In this document: positions 50,072 to 58,925 of the stretch, piece after piece | Layout of the letters: every line of letters begins with the position of its first letter | Numbering within the stretch: the stretch's first letter is position 1 | From: Streptomyces sp. NBC_00271 | Lineage (GTDB): Bacteria > Actinomycetota > Actinomycetes > Streptomycetales > Streptomycetaceae | Direction: 5' to 3' | Length of the DNA stretch: 64,000 bases | NCBI RefSeq assembly: GCF_036178845.1 | Contig: NZ_CP108070.1 | Location: 3,286,001-3,350,000 of the forward strand | Translations under genes and position numbers: made by a program | Notes under the pieces: generated by a model | What the model was told of the DNA's origin: nothing | Database searches by the model: none | Seen by the model: only the letters and a program-made list of their open reading frames with translations

Positions 50072-51007
50072 TCAGTCGGTGACGGACGGCTTCTCGCGGC
50101 GCTCGGTGCCCGCGTTGCCCGAACCGCCGCCCATGGGACCGAAGTTGCCCATGGCGCCGCTCAGGCCCTTGAGGGCGTCGCCGATCTCGCTGGGCACGAT
50201 CCAGAGCTTGTTGGCGTCGCCCTCGGCGATCTTGGGGAGCATCTGGAGGTACTGGTAGGCGAGGAGCTTCTGGTCGGCGTCGCCGGCGTGGATGGACTCG
50301 AAGACCGTACGGATGGCCTGGGCCTCGCCCTCGGCGCGCAGGGCGGCGGCCTTGGCCTCACCTTCGGCGCGCAGGATCGCGGACTGCTTCTCACCTTCGG
50401 CGGTGAGGATCTGCGACTGGCGGATGCCTTCGGCGGTGAGGATCGCGGCGCGCTTGTCACGGTCGGCGCGCATCTGCTTCTCCATCGAGTCCTGGATGGA
50501 GGTGGGCGGTTCGATCGCCTTGAGCTCGACGCGGTTGACGCGGATGCCCCACTTGCCGGTGGCCTCGTCGAGGACGCCGCGCAGGGCCGCGTTGATCTCC
50601 TCGCGGGAGGTGAGGGTCCGCTCCAGGTCCATCCCACCGATGATGTTGCGCAGGGTGGTGACGGTGAGCTGCTCGATCGCCTGGATGTAGCTGGCGACTT
50701 CGTAGGTGGCGGCGCGTGCGTCGGTGACCTGGTAGTAGATGACCGTGTCGATGTTGACCACCAGGTTGTCCTGGGTGATCACCGGCTGCGGCGGGAACGG
50801 CACGACCTGTTCACGCAGGTCGATGCGGTTGCGGATCGAGTCGATGAACGGGACCACGATGTTCAGGCCCGCGTTGAGGGTCCGTGTGTAGCGCCCGAAG
50901 CGCTCCACGATGGCCGCGCTGGCCTGTGGGATGACCTGGATGGTCTTGATCAGGGCGATGAATACCAACACCACCAGGATGATCAGGACGATGATGATTG
51001 GTGCCAT
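50072..51007 (-). CDS. SPFH/Band 7 membrane protein (stomatin/QmcA-like)
   Basis: A 311-residue protein with one N-terminal transmembrane helix (about 3-20; IIIVLIILVVLVFIALI) and an SPFH domain (AAIVERFGRYTRTLNAGLN) followed by an Ala/Glu-rich coiled coil (GEKQSAILRAEGEAKAAALRAEGEA). SPFH proteins organise membrane microdomains with NfeD partners. The nfeD-type gene lies just upstream on the same strand (131-bp gap), so they are probably co-expressed. Confidence 0.94.
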   Translation of the reverse strand: MAPIIIVLIILVVLVFIALIKTIQVIPQASAAIVERFGRYTRTLNAGLNIVVPFIDSIRNRIDLREQVVPFPPQPVITQDNLVVNIDTVIYYQVTDARAATYEVASYIQAIEQLTVTTLRNIIGGMDLERTLTSREEINAALRGVLDEATGKWGIRVNRVELKAIEPPTSIQDSMEKQMRADRDKRAAILTAEGIRQSQILTAEGEKQSAILRAEGEAKAAALRAEGEAQAIRTVFESIHAGDADQKLLAYQYLQMLPKIAEGDANKLWIVPSEIGDALKGLSGAMGNFGPMGGGSGNAGTERREKPSVTD

Positions 51008-51138
51008 CGATGCTCCCCGTACCCTTCTCCGCCTCGATATGTCCGAAAGATCTTATGGTTGTTGAAGATCTTGCTCGACGAGTCTGACAGACCGTCGTCT
51101 GCCACGTGGGGCGTTCGGTTCACTTGCGTCGCACGAGG

Positions 51139-51573
51139 TCACATCACAATCGCCGTGGCTCCTTCGATGTCCACGACGTCCACCTCCTGGCCCACTTCGT
51201 AGGCCCGTCCGGCGTCGAGGGCGCGCGCCGACCAGATCTCTCCGCCGAGTTTGATCCGGCCGTCGCCCGAACCGTCCACCCGTTCCAGGACGATGGCCTG
51301 TTTCCCCTTCAACGCCTCCACGCCGGTGGCGAGTTGGGGCCGCTGGGCGCGGTGCCGGGCCGCGACGGGTCGTACGACGGCGATGAGGGCGAACGAGACG
51401 ACGGCGAAGACGAGTACCTGAAGGACGACATCGCCGCCAAGGCCCGCTGTCGCCGCCGCCGCTGCGGCGCCGAGGGCGAGCATGCCGAACTCCGGCATCG
51501 CGGTCACCACGAGCGGGATGCCCAGCGCGGCCGCGCCGACGAGCCACCACACCCATGCGTTGATGTCGTTCAC
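51139..51573 (-). CDS. NfeD family membrane protein
   Basis: A 144-residue NfeD1b-type protein with two to three transmembrane segments (about 7-50 and 53-70) and a C-terminal OB-fold domain (GKQAIVLERVDGSGDGRIKLGGEIWSARA). It partners SPFH proteins in membrane microdomains. GTG start at 51573; ribosome site is weak. The ABC ATPase gene lies 73 bp upstream. Confidence 0.92.
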   Translation of the reverse strand: MNDINAWVWWLVGAAALGIPLVVTAMPEFGMLALGAAAAAATAGLGGDVVLQVLVFAVVSFALIAVVRPVAARHRAQRPQLATGVEALKGKQAIVLERVDGSGDGRIKLGGEIWSARALDAGRAYEVGQEVDVVDIEGATAIVM

Positions 51574-51646
51574 GTGGTCATGGTAGGTCCGCGGGCCGGG
51601 CGCGGACAGGGCGCAGATCGGTGGAGAAGGGGCTCGTACCGGGTGT

Positions 51647-52438
51647 TCAGGACATCGGCAGGCCCTGCGCGGTCCAACGCTCGCCGTTCTGCTCGACGAT
51701 GAGCGGGAGTCCGAAGCAGAGGGAGAGGTTGCGCGAGGTGAGTTCGAGTTCGAGCGGGCCCGCGGCGAGCACCTTGCCCTGACGGATCATCAGGACGTGG
51801 GTGAAGCCGGGAGCGATCTCCTCGACGTGGTGCGTGACCATGATCATGGAGGGGGCGATCGGGTCGCGGGCGAGGCGGCCGAGGCGGCGGACGAGGTCCT
51901 CGCGGCCGCCGAGGTCGAGGCCCGCGGCGGGCTCGTCGAGCAGGAGCAGCTCGGGGTCGGTCATCAGGGCGCGGGCGATCAGGGTGCGCTTGCGCTCGCC
52001 CTCGGACAGCGTGCCGAACCGGCGGTCCAGGTAGTCGCTCATGCCGAGGCGGTCGAGGAAGGCGCGGGCGCGCTGCTCGTCGATGTCCTCGTAGTCCTCG
52101 TGCCAGCCCGCGGTCATGCCGTACGCGGCCGTCAGCACGGTCTGCAGGACGGTCTGGCGCTTGGGGAGCTTCTCGGCCATGGCGATACCGGCCACGCCGA
52201 TGCGCGGGCGCAACTCGAAGACGTCGACCTTGCCGAGGGTCTCGCCGAGGATGGTGGCGGTGCCCTGGCTGGGGAAGAGATAGCTGGAGGCGAGATTCAG
52301 GAGGGTCGTCTTTCCGGCGCCGTTCGGGCCGAGGATGACCCAGCGCTCCCCCTCCTTGACCGACCAGGAGACCTGGTCCACCAGAGCCCGGCCCTCTCGG
52401 ACCACGGACACGTCCTCCAGCTCCAGTACATCGCTCAT
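51647..52438 (-). CDS. ABC transporter ATP-binding protein
   Basis: A 263-residue ATPase (269 with the upstream ATG at 52456). Walker A LGPNGAGKTT, signature LSEGERKR and Walker B LLLLDEPAAGLD are intact; the signature has SEGE in place of SGGQ. No permease gene is adjacent, resembling the YlmA/ModF-like soluble ABC ATPases. ATG at 52438 is chosen since GGGAG is 11 nt upstream. Substrate is unknown. Confidence 0.92.
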   Translation of the reverse strand: MSDVLELEDVSVVREGRALVDQVSWSVKEGERWVILGPNGAGKTTLLNLASSYLFPSQGTATILGETLGKVDVFELRPRIGVAGIAMAEKLPKRQTVLQTVLTAAYGMTAGWHEDYEDIDEQRARAFLDRLGMSDYLDRRFGTLSEGERKRTLIARALMTDPELLLLDEPAAGLDLGGREDLVRRLGRLARDPIAPSMIMVTHHVEEIAPGFTHVLMIRQGKVLAAGPLELELTSRNLSLCFGLPLIVEQNGERWTAQGLPMS

Positions 52439-52559
52439 GAGCGCGTTGTCTCCCATTGCAGTCTCGGCCGTCGCTTACGTCTGTGGACGCAGCCCCCAGG
52501 GAAAACCTACGCCACCGGTCGGTCGCTCCCATCCATCGGTCGGTCCTTAGGGTGGAGGC

Positions 52560-53348
52560 ATGCTCTCGGAACCACGCTCAGGACGCCTGGCCGCATGGGG
52601 AAATGCCCTTTTGGCCGGACTTGTTTCGCCGGATGACGCGGTGCTCGCCATCGTCGGTGAGGACGCGGTGCACCGGGTCGAGGGGCTGCCGGGTGAGTCC
52701 GGGCCCGTCGGTCTCACGCTCGCGCTCGGCCGGCTTCGCGCGCTCGGGGTGAAAGGACTGCGGGTCGCGCTGCCCGCGCCGGGGCATCCGCTCGGGCTGA
52801 GCGGGCCGCCGGACTTCAATGCGCGCGCCCTCGACGCGGAGGAGGCGGTGGTCTGCCACGGGGTGGCGCTCGGGCTCGTTCCCGAGGTGTACGAGGCCGG
52901 GCCCGAGGGTGATGTCCATGTCGAGGTGGTGTGGCACTGCCTCGCCGTGCGGGAGGCGCCGCCGGCGGATGTGCCGTCGCTCGGTGAGGCCGAGCGGGAG
53001 CTCGCGGAGGCGCTGCGTGACGCGACGGAGGTGTTGTCGCGGCTCGATGTGGCGGGGTCGGGGCCGGTCGCCGAGGCGGCGGTCGACGCGTACCGGGCGC
53101 GGGCCGAGCGGGGGCGGGAGGTGTTGGCGCCCGGGTATCCGCCGCGTGCGGTGCGGGTGCTGGAGCTGGCTCAGCGGGTGGGGTTGCTGATCTCCGTCGC
53201 GTATGAGAACGGGCATGGCGGGGCGGTGAGTGCGTCGGAGATTTCGGCGCGGGCGTTGGCGTTGCGGCCGGTTGAGCGGACGGCTCGGCGGGCGCAGGTG
53301 GCGGCGTACAACGCGTTCGTGGAGGAGCGGGAGCGCGGGGGTCGCTGA
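52560..53348 (+). CDS. Conserved hypothetical protein
   Basis: A 262-residue soluble protein, Ala/Leu/Glu-rich. I recognise no domain; regions such as AIVGEDAVHRVEGLPGESGPVGLTLALGRLRALG and the C-terminal helices (VRVLELAQRVGLLISVAYE) suggest an alpha/beta N-terminal half and an all-helical end. The GGAGG before the ATG is only one base away, too close for normal use, so a slightly different start is possible. No operon partner. Confidence 0.72.
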   Translation: MLSEPRSGRLAAWGNALLAGLVSPDDAVLAIVGEDAVHRVEGLPGESGPVGLTLALGRLRALGVKGLRVALPAPGHPLGLSGPPDFNARALDAEEAVVCHGVALGLVPEVYEAGPEGDVHVEVVWHCLAVREAPPADVPSLGEAERELAEALRDATEVLSRLDVAGSGPVAEAAVDAYRARAERGREVLAPGYPPRAVRVLELAQRVGLLISVAYENGHGGAVSASEISARALALRPVERTARRAQVAAYNAFVEERERGGR

Positions 53349-53442
53349 GGTCTGTTTGCGCCCCCGCCGCCCCTACCCGTCCCATCCCCAGCTGGGGGCT
53401 CCGCCCCCAGACCCCCCGGTGGGTTCTTTGGGTGCGGGTGAA

Positions 53443-53473
53443 TGGGGGCTGGGCGCGCAGTTCCCCGCGCCCC
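53443..53473 (-). repeat. Streptomyces-type intergenic repeat, copy 2
   Basis: Matches 23646-23676 at 30 of 31 positions in reverse orientation. Confidence 0.8.
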
Positions 53474-53520
53474 TGGGGGGGCGGGGCTGCGCCCCTGCCC
53501 CCCAGGGCCCGACACGGCAG

Positions 53521-53549
53521 CGGCCTCCCAGGAGAGTCCTGGGAGGCCG
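53521..53549 (-). terminator. chpE terminator hairpin
   Basis: Perfect 13-bp stem with a 3-nt loop, 26 bp downstream of the chpE stop. Confidence 0.7.
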
Positions 53550-53574
53550 GTGGGGGGTGGTGGGGGCGTGGGTC

Positions 53575-53820
53575 TCAGTGGTTGAGGCCCAGGTTGCCGA
53601 AGGCCGGGTTCAGGACGCCGATGACGTTCACGCTGTTGCCGACCGCGTTCACGGGGATGTGGATCGGGGCCTGGATGACGTTGCCCGAGACGACGCCCGG
53701 GGAGCCCGCGGCGCTGCCGCCCGCCCACGAGCCGTCCGTCGCGGACGCCATACCGGCACCGGCGGCGACCAGCCCGCCGGCCACCATCGCGACAGCCGTG
53801 GCCTTCTTCAGGTTCTTCAC
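53575..53820 (-). CDS. chpE: Short chaplin without cysteines (ChpE type)
   Basis: An 81-residue secreted surface protein: signal peptide to about residue 28 (KKATAVAMVAGGLVAAGAGMASA) and a chaplin domain GSPGVVSGNVIQAPIHIPVNAVGN followed by SVNVIGVLNPAFGN. Chaplins self-assemble to coat aerial hyphae. The two cysteines of other short chaplins are Ala/Ser-like here, which is the known feature of ChpE. GTG at 53820 with AGGGAGG upstream. It lacks the C-terminal sortase signal of long chaplins. Confidence 0.93.
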   Translation of the reverse strand: MKNLKKATAVAMVAGGLVAAGAGMASATDGSWAGGSAAGSPGVVSGNVIQAPIHIPVNAVGNSVNVIGVLNPAFGNLGLNH

Positions 53821-53978
53821 TTCTGAGCCCTCCCTAGCGATCACCGCGGCAGTCGCCGCGGCACGCACTGGAGAACGGCCGAGATCCCCGGAGGATGCGC
53901 CATCCGGGTGACATACACACGACGGTATGAATCTCAGCCCGGAGCGGAACCCTCCGAGTTGCCGCCGCGCGCGGGCGA

Positions 53979-54620
53979 TCAGCCCGCCGCCCCATGGCGT
54001 ACGGCCCAGAGCGCGGCCTGTGTGCGGTCGGCGAGGTCGAGCTTCATCAGGATGTTCGAGACGTGCGTCTTGACGGTCTTCTCCGAGAGGACGAGCGCGC
54101 GTGCGATTTCCCGGTTGGAGCGGCCGTCCGCGATCAGGGCGAGCACTTCGCGCTCCCGTTCGGTGAGCGAGCCGCCCCTCCCCTGGCCCGAGTTGGCCTC
54201 CTCCTGGGACAGCAGGACGCCCGCCACCTCGGGCTGGAGCAGGATGTGCCCGGCGTGCACGGAGCGGATGGCTCCGGCGAGGGCGTCGGGGTCCACGTCC
54301 TTGTAGACATAGCCGGCGGCGCCCGCGCGCAGGGCCGGGACGACCGTGCGCTGTTCGGTGAAGCTGGTGACGATCAGCACGCGCGCGGGGTTGGCGAGTT
54401 CACGGAGCTTGCGCAGCGCGTCGATGCCGTCCATGCCCGGCATCTTGACGTCCATGAGGACGACGTCGGGCTTCAGCTCCTCGGCGCGGGCGACTCCTTC
54501 GGCGCCGTCGGACGCCTCGCCCACGACCTCGATGTCGTCCTGCACTTCGAGAAAGGTGCGCAGGCCCCGGCGGACCACTTGGTGGTCGTCGACGAGCAGC
54601 ACCTTGATTGCGTCAGCCAC
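53979..54620 (-). CDS. NarL/FixJ-type response regulator
   Basis: A 213-residue regulator with a receiver domain (phospho-acceptor D57 in VVLMDVKMPGMDG) and a LuxR-type helix-turn-helix (LTEREREVLALIADGRSNREIARAL). The GTG at 54620 has GGAGGT six bases upstream and begins within the sensor-kinase gene, overlapping it by eight bases. Partner of that kinase; target genes are unknown. The chaplin gene nearby is not necessarily regulated by it. Confidence 0.94.
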   Translation of the reverse strand: MADAIKVLLVDDHQVVRRGLRTFLEVQDDIEVVGEASDGAEGVARAEELKPDVVLMDVKMPGMDGIDALRKLRELANPARVLIVTSFTEQRTVVPALRAGAAGYVYKDVDPDALAGAIRSVHAGHILLQPEVAGVLLSQEEANSGQGRGGSLTEREREVLALIADGRSNREIARALVLSEKTVKTHVSNILMKLDLADRTQAALWAVRHGAAG

Positions 54621-55791
54621 CAGGGACCTCCATCTCGATCGTGGTGCCCTTTCCGGGCGCCGATTCCACGCTGAGGGTGCCGCCGACCCCGCTCGATCGG
54701 TCGCGCATGGAGACCAGGCCCAGGTGGCGTCCCGCGGCGCGGATCGCCGTGGGCTCGAAGCCGGTGCCGTCGTCGCTGACGCGCAGAACGGTGCCGGTGC
54801 CGCGCTTCTCCAGGGTGACATCGACGCGGCCGGCTCCAGAATGCCGCAGCGCGTTGTGCAGGGCCTCCTGGGCGACGCGCAGCACGGCCTCCTCCTGGGC
54901 GGCGGGCAGCGCCCGCACCCCGTGGCCGGCGAAGGTCACGTGCGCGGAGTGGGCGCGGTCGAGGACCTGTATCTGGGTGCGCAGGGTGGCGACCAGGCCG
55001 TCCTCGTCGAGGGCGGCGGGGCGCAGCTCGATGACGGCGGCGCGCAGTTCTTCGGTGGCCTCCGCGGCGAGCATGGCCACCTGGTGCAGTTCGCCCTTGG
55101 CGCGTGCGGGGTCGCGGTCCACGAGGGCGGCGGCGGCCTGTGCGGTCAGGCGCAGGGAGAAGAGTTTCTGGCTGACGGCGTCGTGGAGCTCGTGGGCGAG
55201 CCGGGAGCGCTCCTCGGCGATGGTGAGCTCGCGGCTGCGCTCGTAGAGGCGGGCGTTGGTCAGGGCGATCGCCGCGTGCTGGGCGAGGATCGTGAGGAGT
55301 TCCTGGTCGTCCTCGGTGAAGCCGCAGCCGCCGTCCGGCGCGGAGCAGTCCTCCTGGTTCTCCTTGTTCTCCTTCGTCCTGTTCTTGTTCGCCAGGAACA
55401 GGGCGCCGATGACCTCGTCGCCGTCGCGGATGGGCAGGCCCAGGAAGTCGGACATGTCGGGGTGGGCGGCGGGCCAGCCCTCGAAGCGGGGGTCCTTGCG
55501 TACGTCGGCGAGGCGCTCGGGGCGGGCCTCGTGCAGCATCGCGGCGAGGATGCCGTGCTGGCGCGGAAGCGGGCCGATGGCCTTCCACTGGGCGTCGCTG
55601 ACGCCGTCGACCACGAACTGGGCGAAGCCTCCGTGGTCGTCGGGCACACCGAGCGCCGCGTACTGCGCGTCGAGCAGCTCGCGGGCCGAGACGACGATCG
55701 TCTTGAGGACGTCGCGCACCTCGAGGTGCCTGCTCATGGCCAGCAGCGCGGAGCTCACCGCGTACAGACCGGACCGGGGGCCTTGGCTCAT
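54613..55791 (-). CDS. GAF-domain sensor histidine kinase
   Basis: A 392-residue cytoplasmic kinase: GAF domain (about 25-185), HisKA_3 dimerisation/phospho-acceptor domain with H203 in HELHD, and a C-terminal HATPase (RVSDDGTGFEPT). Residues 134-150 are a Lys/Asn/Glu-rich insertion (ANKNRTKENKENQED) in the GAF domain encoded by a locally less GC-rich stretch (55345-55405). No transmembrane segment, so it senses a cytoplasmic signal or ligand. Coupled to the response regulator gene. Confidence 0.94.
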   Translation of the reverse strand: MSQGPRSGLYAVSSALLAMSRHLEVRDVLKTIVVSARELLDAQYAALGVPDDHGGFAQFVVDGVSDAQWKAIGPLPRQHGILAAMLHEARPERLADVRKDPRFEGWPAAHPDMSDFLGLPIRDGDEVIGALFLANKNRTKENKENQEDCSAPDGGCGFTEDDQELLTILAQHAAIALTNARLYERSRELTIAEERSRLAHELHDAVSQKLFSLRLTAQAAAALVDRDPARAKGELHQVAMLAAEATEELRAAVIELRPAALDEDGLVATLRTQIQVLDRAHSAHVTFAGHGVRALPAAQEEAVLRVAQEALHNALRHSGAGRVDVTLEKRGTGTVLRVSDDGTGFEPTAIRAAGRHLGLVSMRDRSSGVGGTLSVESAPGKGTTIEMEVPGG

Positions 55792-55980
55792 GTCCCCAAC
55801 GTACCGGCGGGGTGTGACAGTGCGTATCCGACCTGTGGTGGCGGCTGTCTAGGCCGGTGGGCCTAGGGCGAAGGGCCCCGGGTCATTGGGGCCCGCGCAC
55901 GAGGCGGCGGGGGTGGCCCGGTTCCTACGTTGGGGGGCACCCGCCCGGAGCGGCGGTGCTGGGACGAGGGGACGGACGTC

Positions 55981-56676
55981 ATGCCGGTAGCGATCATCAC
56001 GGGTGCTTCGAAGGGGCTGGGTCGGGCGCTGGCCGCGGCTCTGGCGGAGCGCGGCTGGGATCTGGTGCTCGACGCCAGGACCGCGGGAGTGCTGAAGGAG
56101 ACGGCGGAGGCGCTGTCCGTGTACGGGACCCGGGTGGAGGCGCTGCCCGGGGATGTCGGGGACGCCGGGCACCGCGCCGGGCTGGTGGCGGCGGCCCGTG
56201 GGCTCGGCGGCGTGGACCTGCTGGTGAGCAACGCGAGCGCGCTGGGCGCGGAGCCGCTGGTGCGTCTGGAGGATCTGGCCCTGGACGGGCTGCGCCACGC
56301 CCTGGAGGTCAACGTGGTCGCGGCGCTGGGCCTGGTCCAGGAGGCGCTGCCGCTGCTGCGGGCCGCACGGGCCGGGGCGGTCGTCGCCGTCAGCTCGGAC
56401 GCGGCCGTGGAGGCGTACGAGACGTGGGGCGGGTACGGGGCGTCCAAGGCCGCCCTGGACCATCTGGCGGCCGTGCTCGGCGTGGAGGAGCCCGGGCTGC
56501 GGGTGTGGGCCGTGGACCCAGGGGACATGGGCACGGACCTGTACGCGGCGGCCGTGCCGGACGACGACGACGCGCGGCCGACGCCGGACAGCGTGGTTCC
56601 GGCCTTTCTGCGGCTGCTGGACGAACGTCCCGCCAGTGGCCGCTACGGCGCTCGGGCGCTGCTGGAGGTGCGATGA
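55981..56676 (+). CDS. Short-chain dehydrogenase/reductase
   Basis: A 231-residue SDR with the NAD(P)-binding TGASKGLG (residues 7-14), NASALGAEP, and catalytic Ser with YGASK (Tyr/Lys). GAGGGGAC precedes the ATG. Its stop overlaps the QueA-like start by four bases. Substrate is unknown. Confidence 0.93.
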   Translation: MPVAIITGASKGLGRALAAALAERGWDLVLDARTAGVLKETAEALSVYGTRVEALPGDVGDAGHRAGLVAAARGLGGVDLLVSNASALGAEPLVRLEDLALDGLRHALEVNVVAALGLVQEALPLLRAARAGAVVAVSSDAAVEAYETWGGYGASKAALDHLAAVLGVEEPGLRVWAVDPGDMGTDLYAAAVPDDDDARPTPDSVVPAFLRLLDERPASGRYGARALLEVR

Positions 56677-57758
56677 CGACGACCGTGCGGGTTCCGGAGG
56701 AGCGGTCGGCGCGGGTGCCGGCCGAGCAGCGCGGGCCCGGGCGGGACCGGGACTCCGTGCGGCTGCTGGTGTCGTGCGGTACGGAGGTGTCGCATCACGC
56801 GTTCGTGGAGCTGCCGCGGCGGCTGCGGGCGGGGGATCTGCTGATCGTCAACACCTCCGCCACGCTGGCGGCCGCCGTGGACGGGCGGATCGGGCACGCG
56901 CGTGTGGTGGTGCATTTCTCCACGCGGGGCGATGACGGACGGTGGGCCGTCGAGCTGCGGGATCCCGATGGAAGGGGCACCACACGTGCGCGCGCGGGCG
57001 GACCCGCGGGTACGGAGGTGCGCCTTGCCGGGGACGTGCGCCTCGTACTGGAGGAGCCGCTGACGTCGTACGGCTCGCGGCTGTGGTGGGGGCGGGTGTC
57101 GGAGCCGGACGTGCTCGGACTGCTGCGGCGCCGCGGGCGCCCCATTCGCTACTCCTATACACAGAGGGATCAGCCGCTGTCCGCGTACCAGACGGTGTTC
57201 GCGCTGCCGTCGGCCGACGGCGGAGGCAGCGCGGAGATGCCGAGCGCCGCGCGGCCGTTCACCGCGCGCCTGGTGGCGGAGCTGGTGAGCCGGGGCGTGC
57301 AGTTCGCGCCGATCACGCTGCACACCGGTGTCGCGTCGGCGGAGGCCCATGAGCCGCCGTATCCGGAGCGGTACGAGGTGCCGGAGGCGTCGGCCCGGCT
57401 GATCAACGCCGCGAGAGCGGGAGAGGGGCGGATCCTCGCGGTCGGTACGACGGCCGTACGCGCCGTGGAGTCGGCCGTCGACGCCGGCGGGGTGGTCCGG
57501 GCCCGGAAGGGCTGGACGGACCTCGTGGTGACCCCGGAGCGGGGTGTGCGGGTGGTGGACGGGCTGCTGACCGGGCTGCACGAGCCGGAGGCCTCGCATC
57601 TGCTGATGCTGGAGGCGATCGCGGGACGGGCGGCGATCGAGCGCAGCTACGGCGAGGCGTTGAGCGGGCTATACCTCTGGCACGAGTTCGGGGACGTGCA
57701 CCTCATCCTGCCGGAGAAGGGCCCTCACGCTGAGCGTTGCTCCAGCAACTACCGGTGA
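56673..57758 (+). CDS. S-adenosylmethionine:tRNA ribosyltransferase-isomerase-like protein (QueA-like)
   Basis: A 361-residue QueA-family protein, coupled to the SDR gene by an ATGA overlap. Recognisable are DLLIVNTSATLAAAV (from the DRxxVNDTRV-type block), TLHTGVAS, HEPPYPERYEVPEASARLINAARAGEGRILAVGTTAVRA and the C-terminal LLMLEAIAG. QueA forms epoxyqueuosine in tRNA; no tgt gene is in this window and most Streptomyces are thought to lack queuosine synthesis, so an altered substrate is possible. The N-terminal active-site stretch is more diverged than the C-terminus. Confidence 0.85.
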   Translation: MTTTVRVPEERSARVPAEQRGPGRDRDSVRLLVSCGTEVSHHAFVELPRRLRAGDLLIVNTSATLAAAVDGRIGHARVVVHFSTRGDDGRWAVELRDPDGRGTTRARAGGPAGTEVRLAGDVRLVLEEPLTSYGSRLWWGRVSEPDVLGLLRRRGRPIRYSYTQRDQPLSAYQTVFALPSADGGGSAEMPSAARPFTARLVAELVSRGVQFAPITLHTGVASAEAHEPPYPERYEVPEASARLINAARAGEGRILAVGTTAVRAVESAVDAGGVVRARKGWTDLVVTPERGVRVVDGLLTGLHEPEASHLLMLEAIAGRAAIERSYGEALSGLYLWHEFGDVHLILPEKGPHAERCSSNYR

Positions 57759-58058
57759 GAATTCCATGGGGCCAATGTGAGCCCGCACATAGGGCGCACA
57801 TCACGTACGAAGGTGCATAGGAGATAAAGGCGGGCATAGTGAGCGGGGCAGACGTGTCAGTCTGCCCCGATTTGCCCTTACTGGCCCTACTACCTTCCGT
57901 CGTACGTCACACCTTTGCCACAGTATTTTGCGGCCGCTAAGAATGGCACCCGTCGCTCAGCACCGAGGGTTTCACCCCACGGCGCCAGATCCGGAAACAC
58001 TCTGTCCCCCCACCGGATCGGGAGCGACCTCCGCGCTATTCGAAGAGGTCCATCAGCC
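57759..58058. other. Intergenic region before the transglycosylase-like gene
   Basis: No gene. A terminator hairpin for the QueA-like transcript lies at 57845-57868 (arms GGGGCAGAC/GTCTGCCCC, 6-nt loop). The rest may be a long leader of the next gene; a paired segment CCGGATC-type occurs at about 57985-58022, but no known riboswitch was identified. Confidence 0.6.
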
Positions 58059-58841
58059 ATGACCAAGAACACCCGCACTCCTGGCCATAGTCCGAAGCTG
58101 ACGAAGCTCCACAAGCTCTCGGTCGCCGGTGTCGCCACCCTCGGTGCCGCGACCCTCGCGTTCTCGCTGGCGCCGAGCCACACGCAGACCACCACGAGCG
58201 ACGCCGCCGTCTCCGCGGCCCCGGTCGCCTTCAGCCAGCAGCCGATCAAGAACGTGCAGGCCCGCGTCACCGACCAGCAGGCCGGTGCGAGCCTGAAGAC
58301 CCAGGCCATCCAGGCGAAGAAGAAGGCGGCCGACGACGCCGCCAAGAAGGCCGCCGACGCGGCCGCCGCCAAGAAGGCCGTCGAGAACGTCCGCACGGTG
58401 CAGGCCGCGAGCCGCTCCGTGCAGCGCCCCGCGATCGAGACGGTCGCCATGAAGACGGTCGCCATGAAGACGTACGCCACGAAGACGTACACCACGAAGA
58501 CGGCCGCCACGAAGAAGTACGCCAACAACCTCGACGGCTGGATCCGCCAGTCGCTCGACATCATGAAGCGCAGGGGCATCCCGGGTTCGTACAACGGGCT
58601 GCACCGCAACATCATGCGCGAGTCCTCGGGCAACCCGATGGCCATCAACGGCTGGGACATCAACGCCATCAACGGGATCCCCTCGAAGGGCCTGCTGCAG
58701 GTCATCCAGCCGACCTTCAACGCGTACCACGTGCCCGGCACCTCGTGGAACATCTACGACCCGGTCGCCAACATCACGGCCGCCGCCAACTACGCGGCCG
58801 ACAAGTACGGCTCGATGGACAACGTCAACAGCGCGTACTGA
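58059..58841 (+). CDS. Secreted transglycosylase (SLT-like) domain protein
   Basis: A 260-residue exported protein: signal peptide to about residue 40 (LSVAGVATLGAATLAFSLAPS), an Ala/Lys-rich region (AKKKAADDAAKKAADAAAAKK), a short internal repeat of AMKT/TKTY units, and a C-terminal SLT-like domain (NIMRESSGNPMAINGWDINAINGIPSKGLLQVIQPTFNAYH) with catalytic Glu in RESSGNP. Expected to cleave peptidoglycan. ATG 58059 follows AAGAGG. The repeat and Lys-rich linker probably act in wall binding. Confidence 0.9.
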   Translation: MTKNTRTPGHSPKLTKLHKLSVAGVATLGAATLAFSLAPSHTQTTTSDAAVSAAPVAFSQQPIKNVQARVTDQQAGASLKTQAIQAKKKAADDAAKKAADAAAAKKAVENVRTVQAASRSVQRPAIETVAMKTVAMKTYATKTYTTKTAATKKYANNLDGWIRQSLDIMKRRGIPGSYNGLHRNIMRESSGNPMAINGWDINAINGIPSKGLLQVIQPTFNAYHVPGTSWNIYDPVANITAAANYAADKYGSMDNVNSAY

Positions 58842-58860
58842 GGCCTGCGCGGACCTCTGA

Positions 58861-58916
58861 CACGTACGCCGAAGGGCGGCACCCCGGTGTTGGGGTGCCG
58901 CCCTTCGGCGTACGTG
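58861..58916. terminator. Bidirectional terminator, SLT/FHA-ABC genes
   Basis: A perfect 25-bp inverted repeat with a 6-nt loop between convergent genes. Confidence 0.92.
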
Positions 58917-58925
58917 CGCGCGGGA

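Larger units (their letters stand above)
53349..53574. other. Hairpin- and repeat-rich intergenic region
   Basis: No gene. It contains a GC hairpin (about 53391-53411), the second copy of the 31-nt intergenic repeat (53443-53473), and the chpE terminator hairpin (53521-53549). Confidence 0.7.

Noticed and set aside
57870..58058. c-di-AMP (ydaO) riboswitch before the secreted transglycosylase-like gene
   Set aside because: The gene type fits, but the expected conserved blocks could not be aligned; only loose pairings are present.
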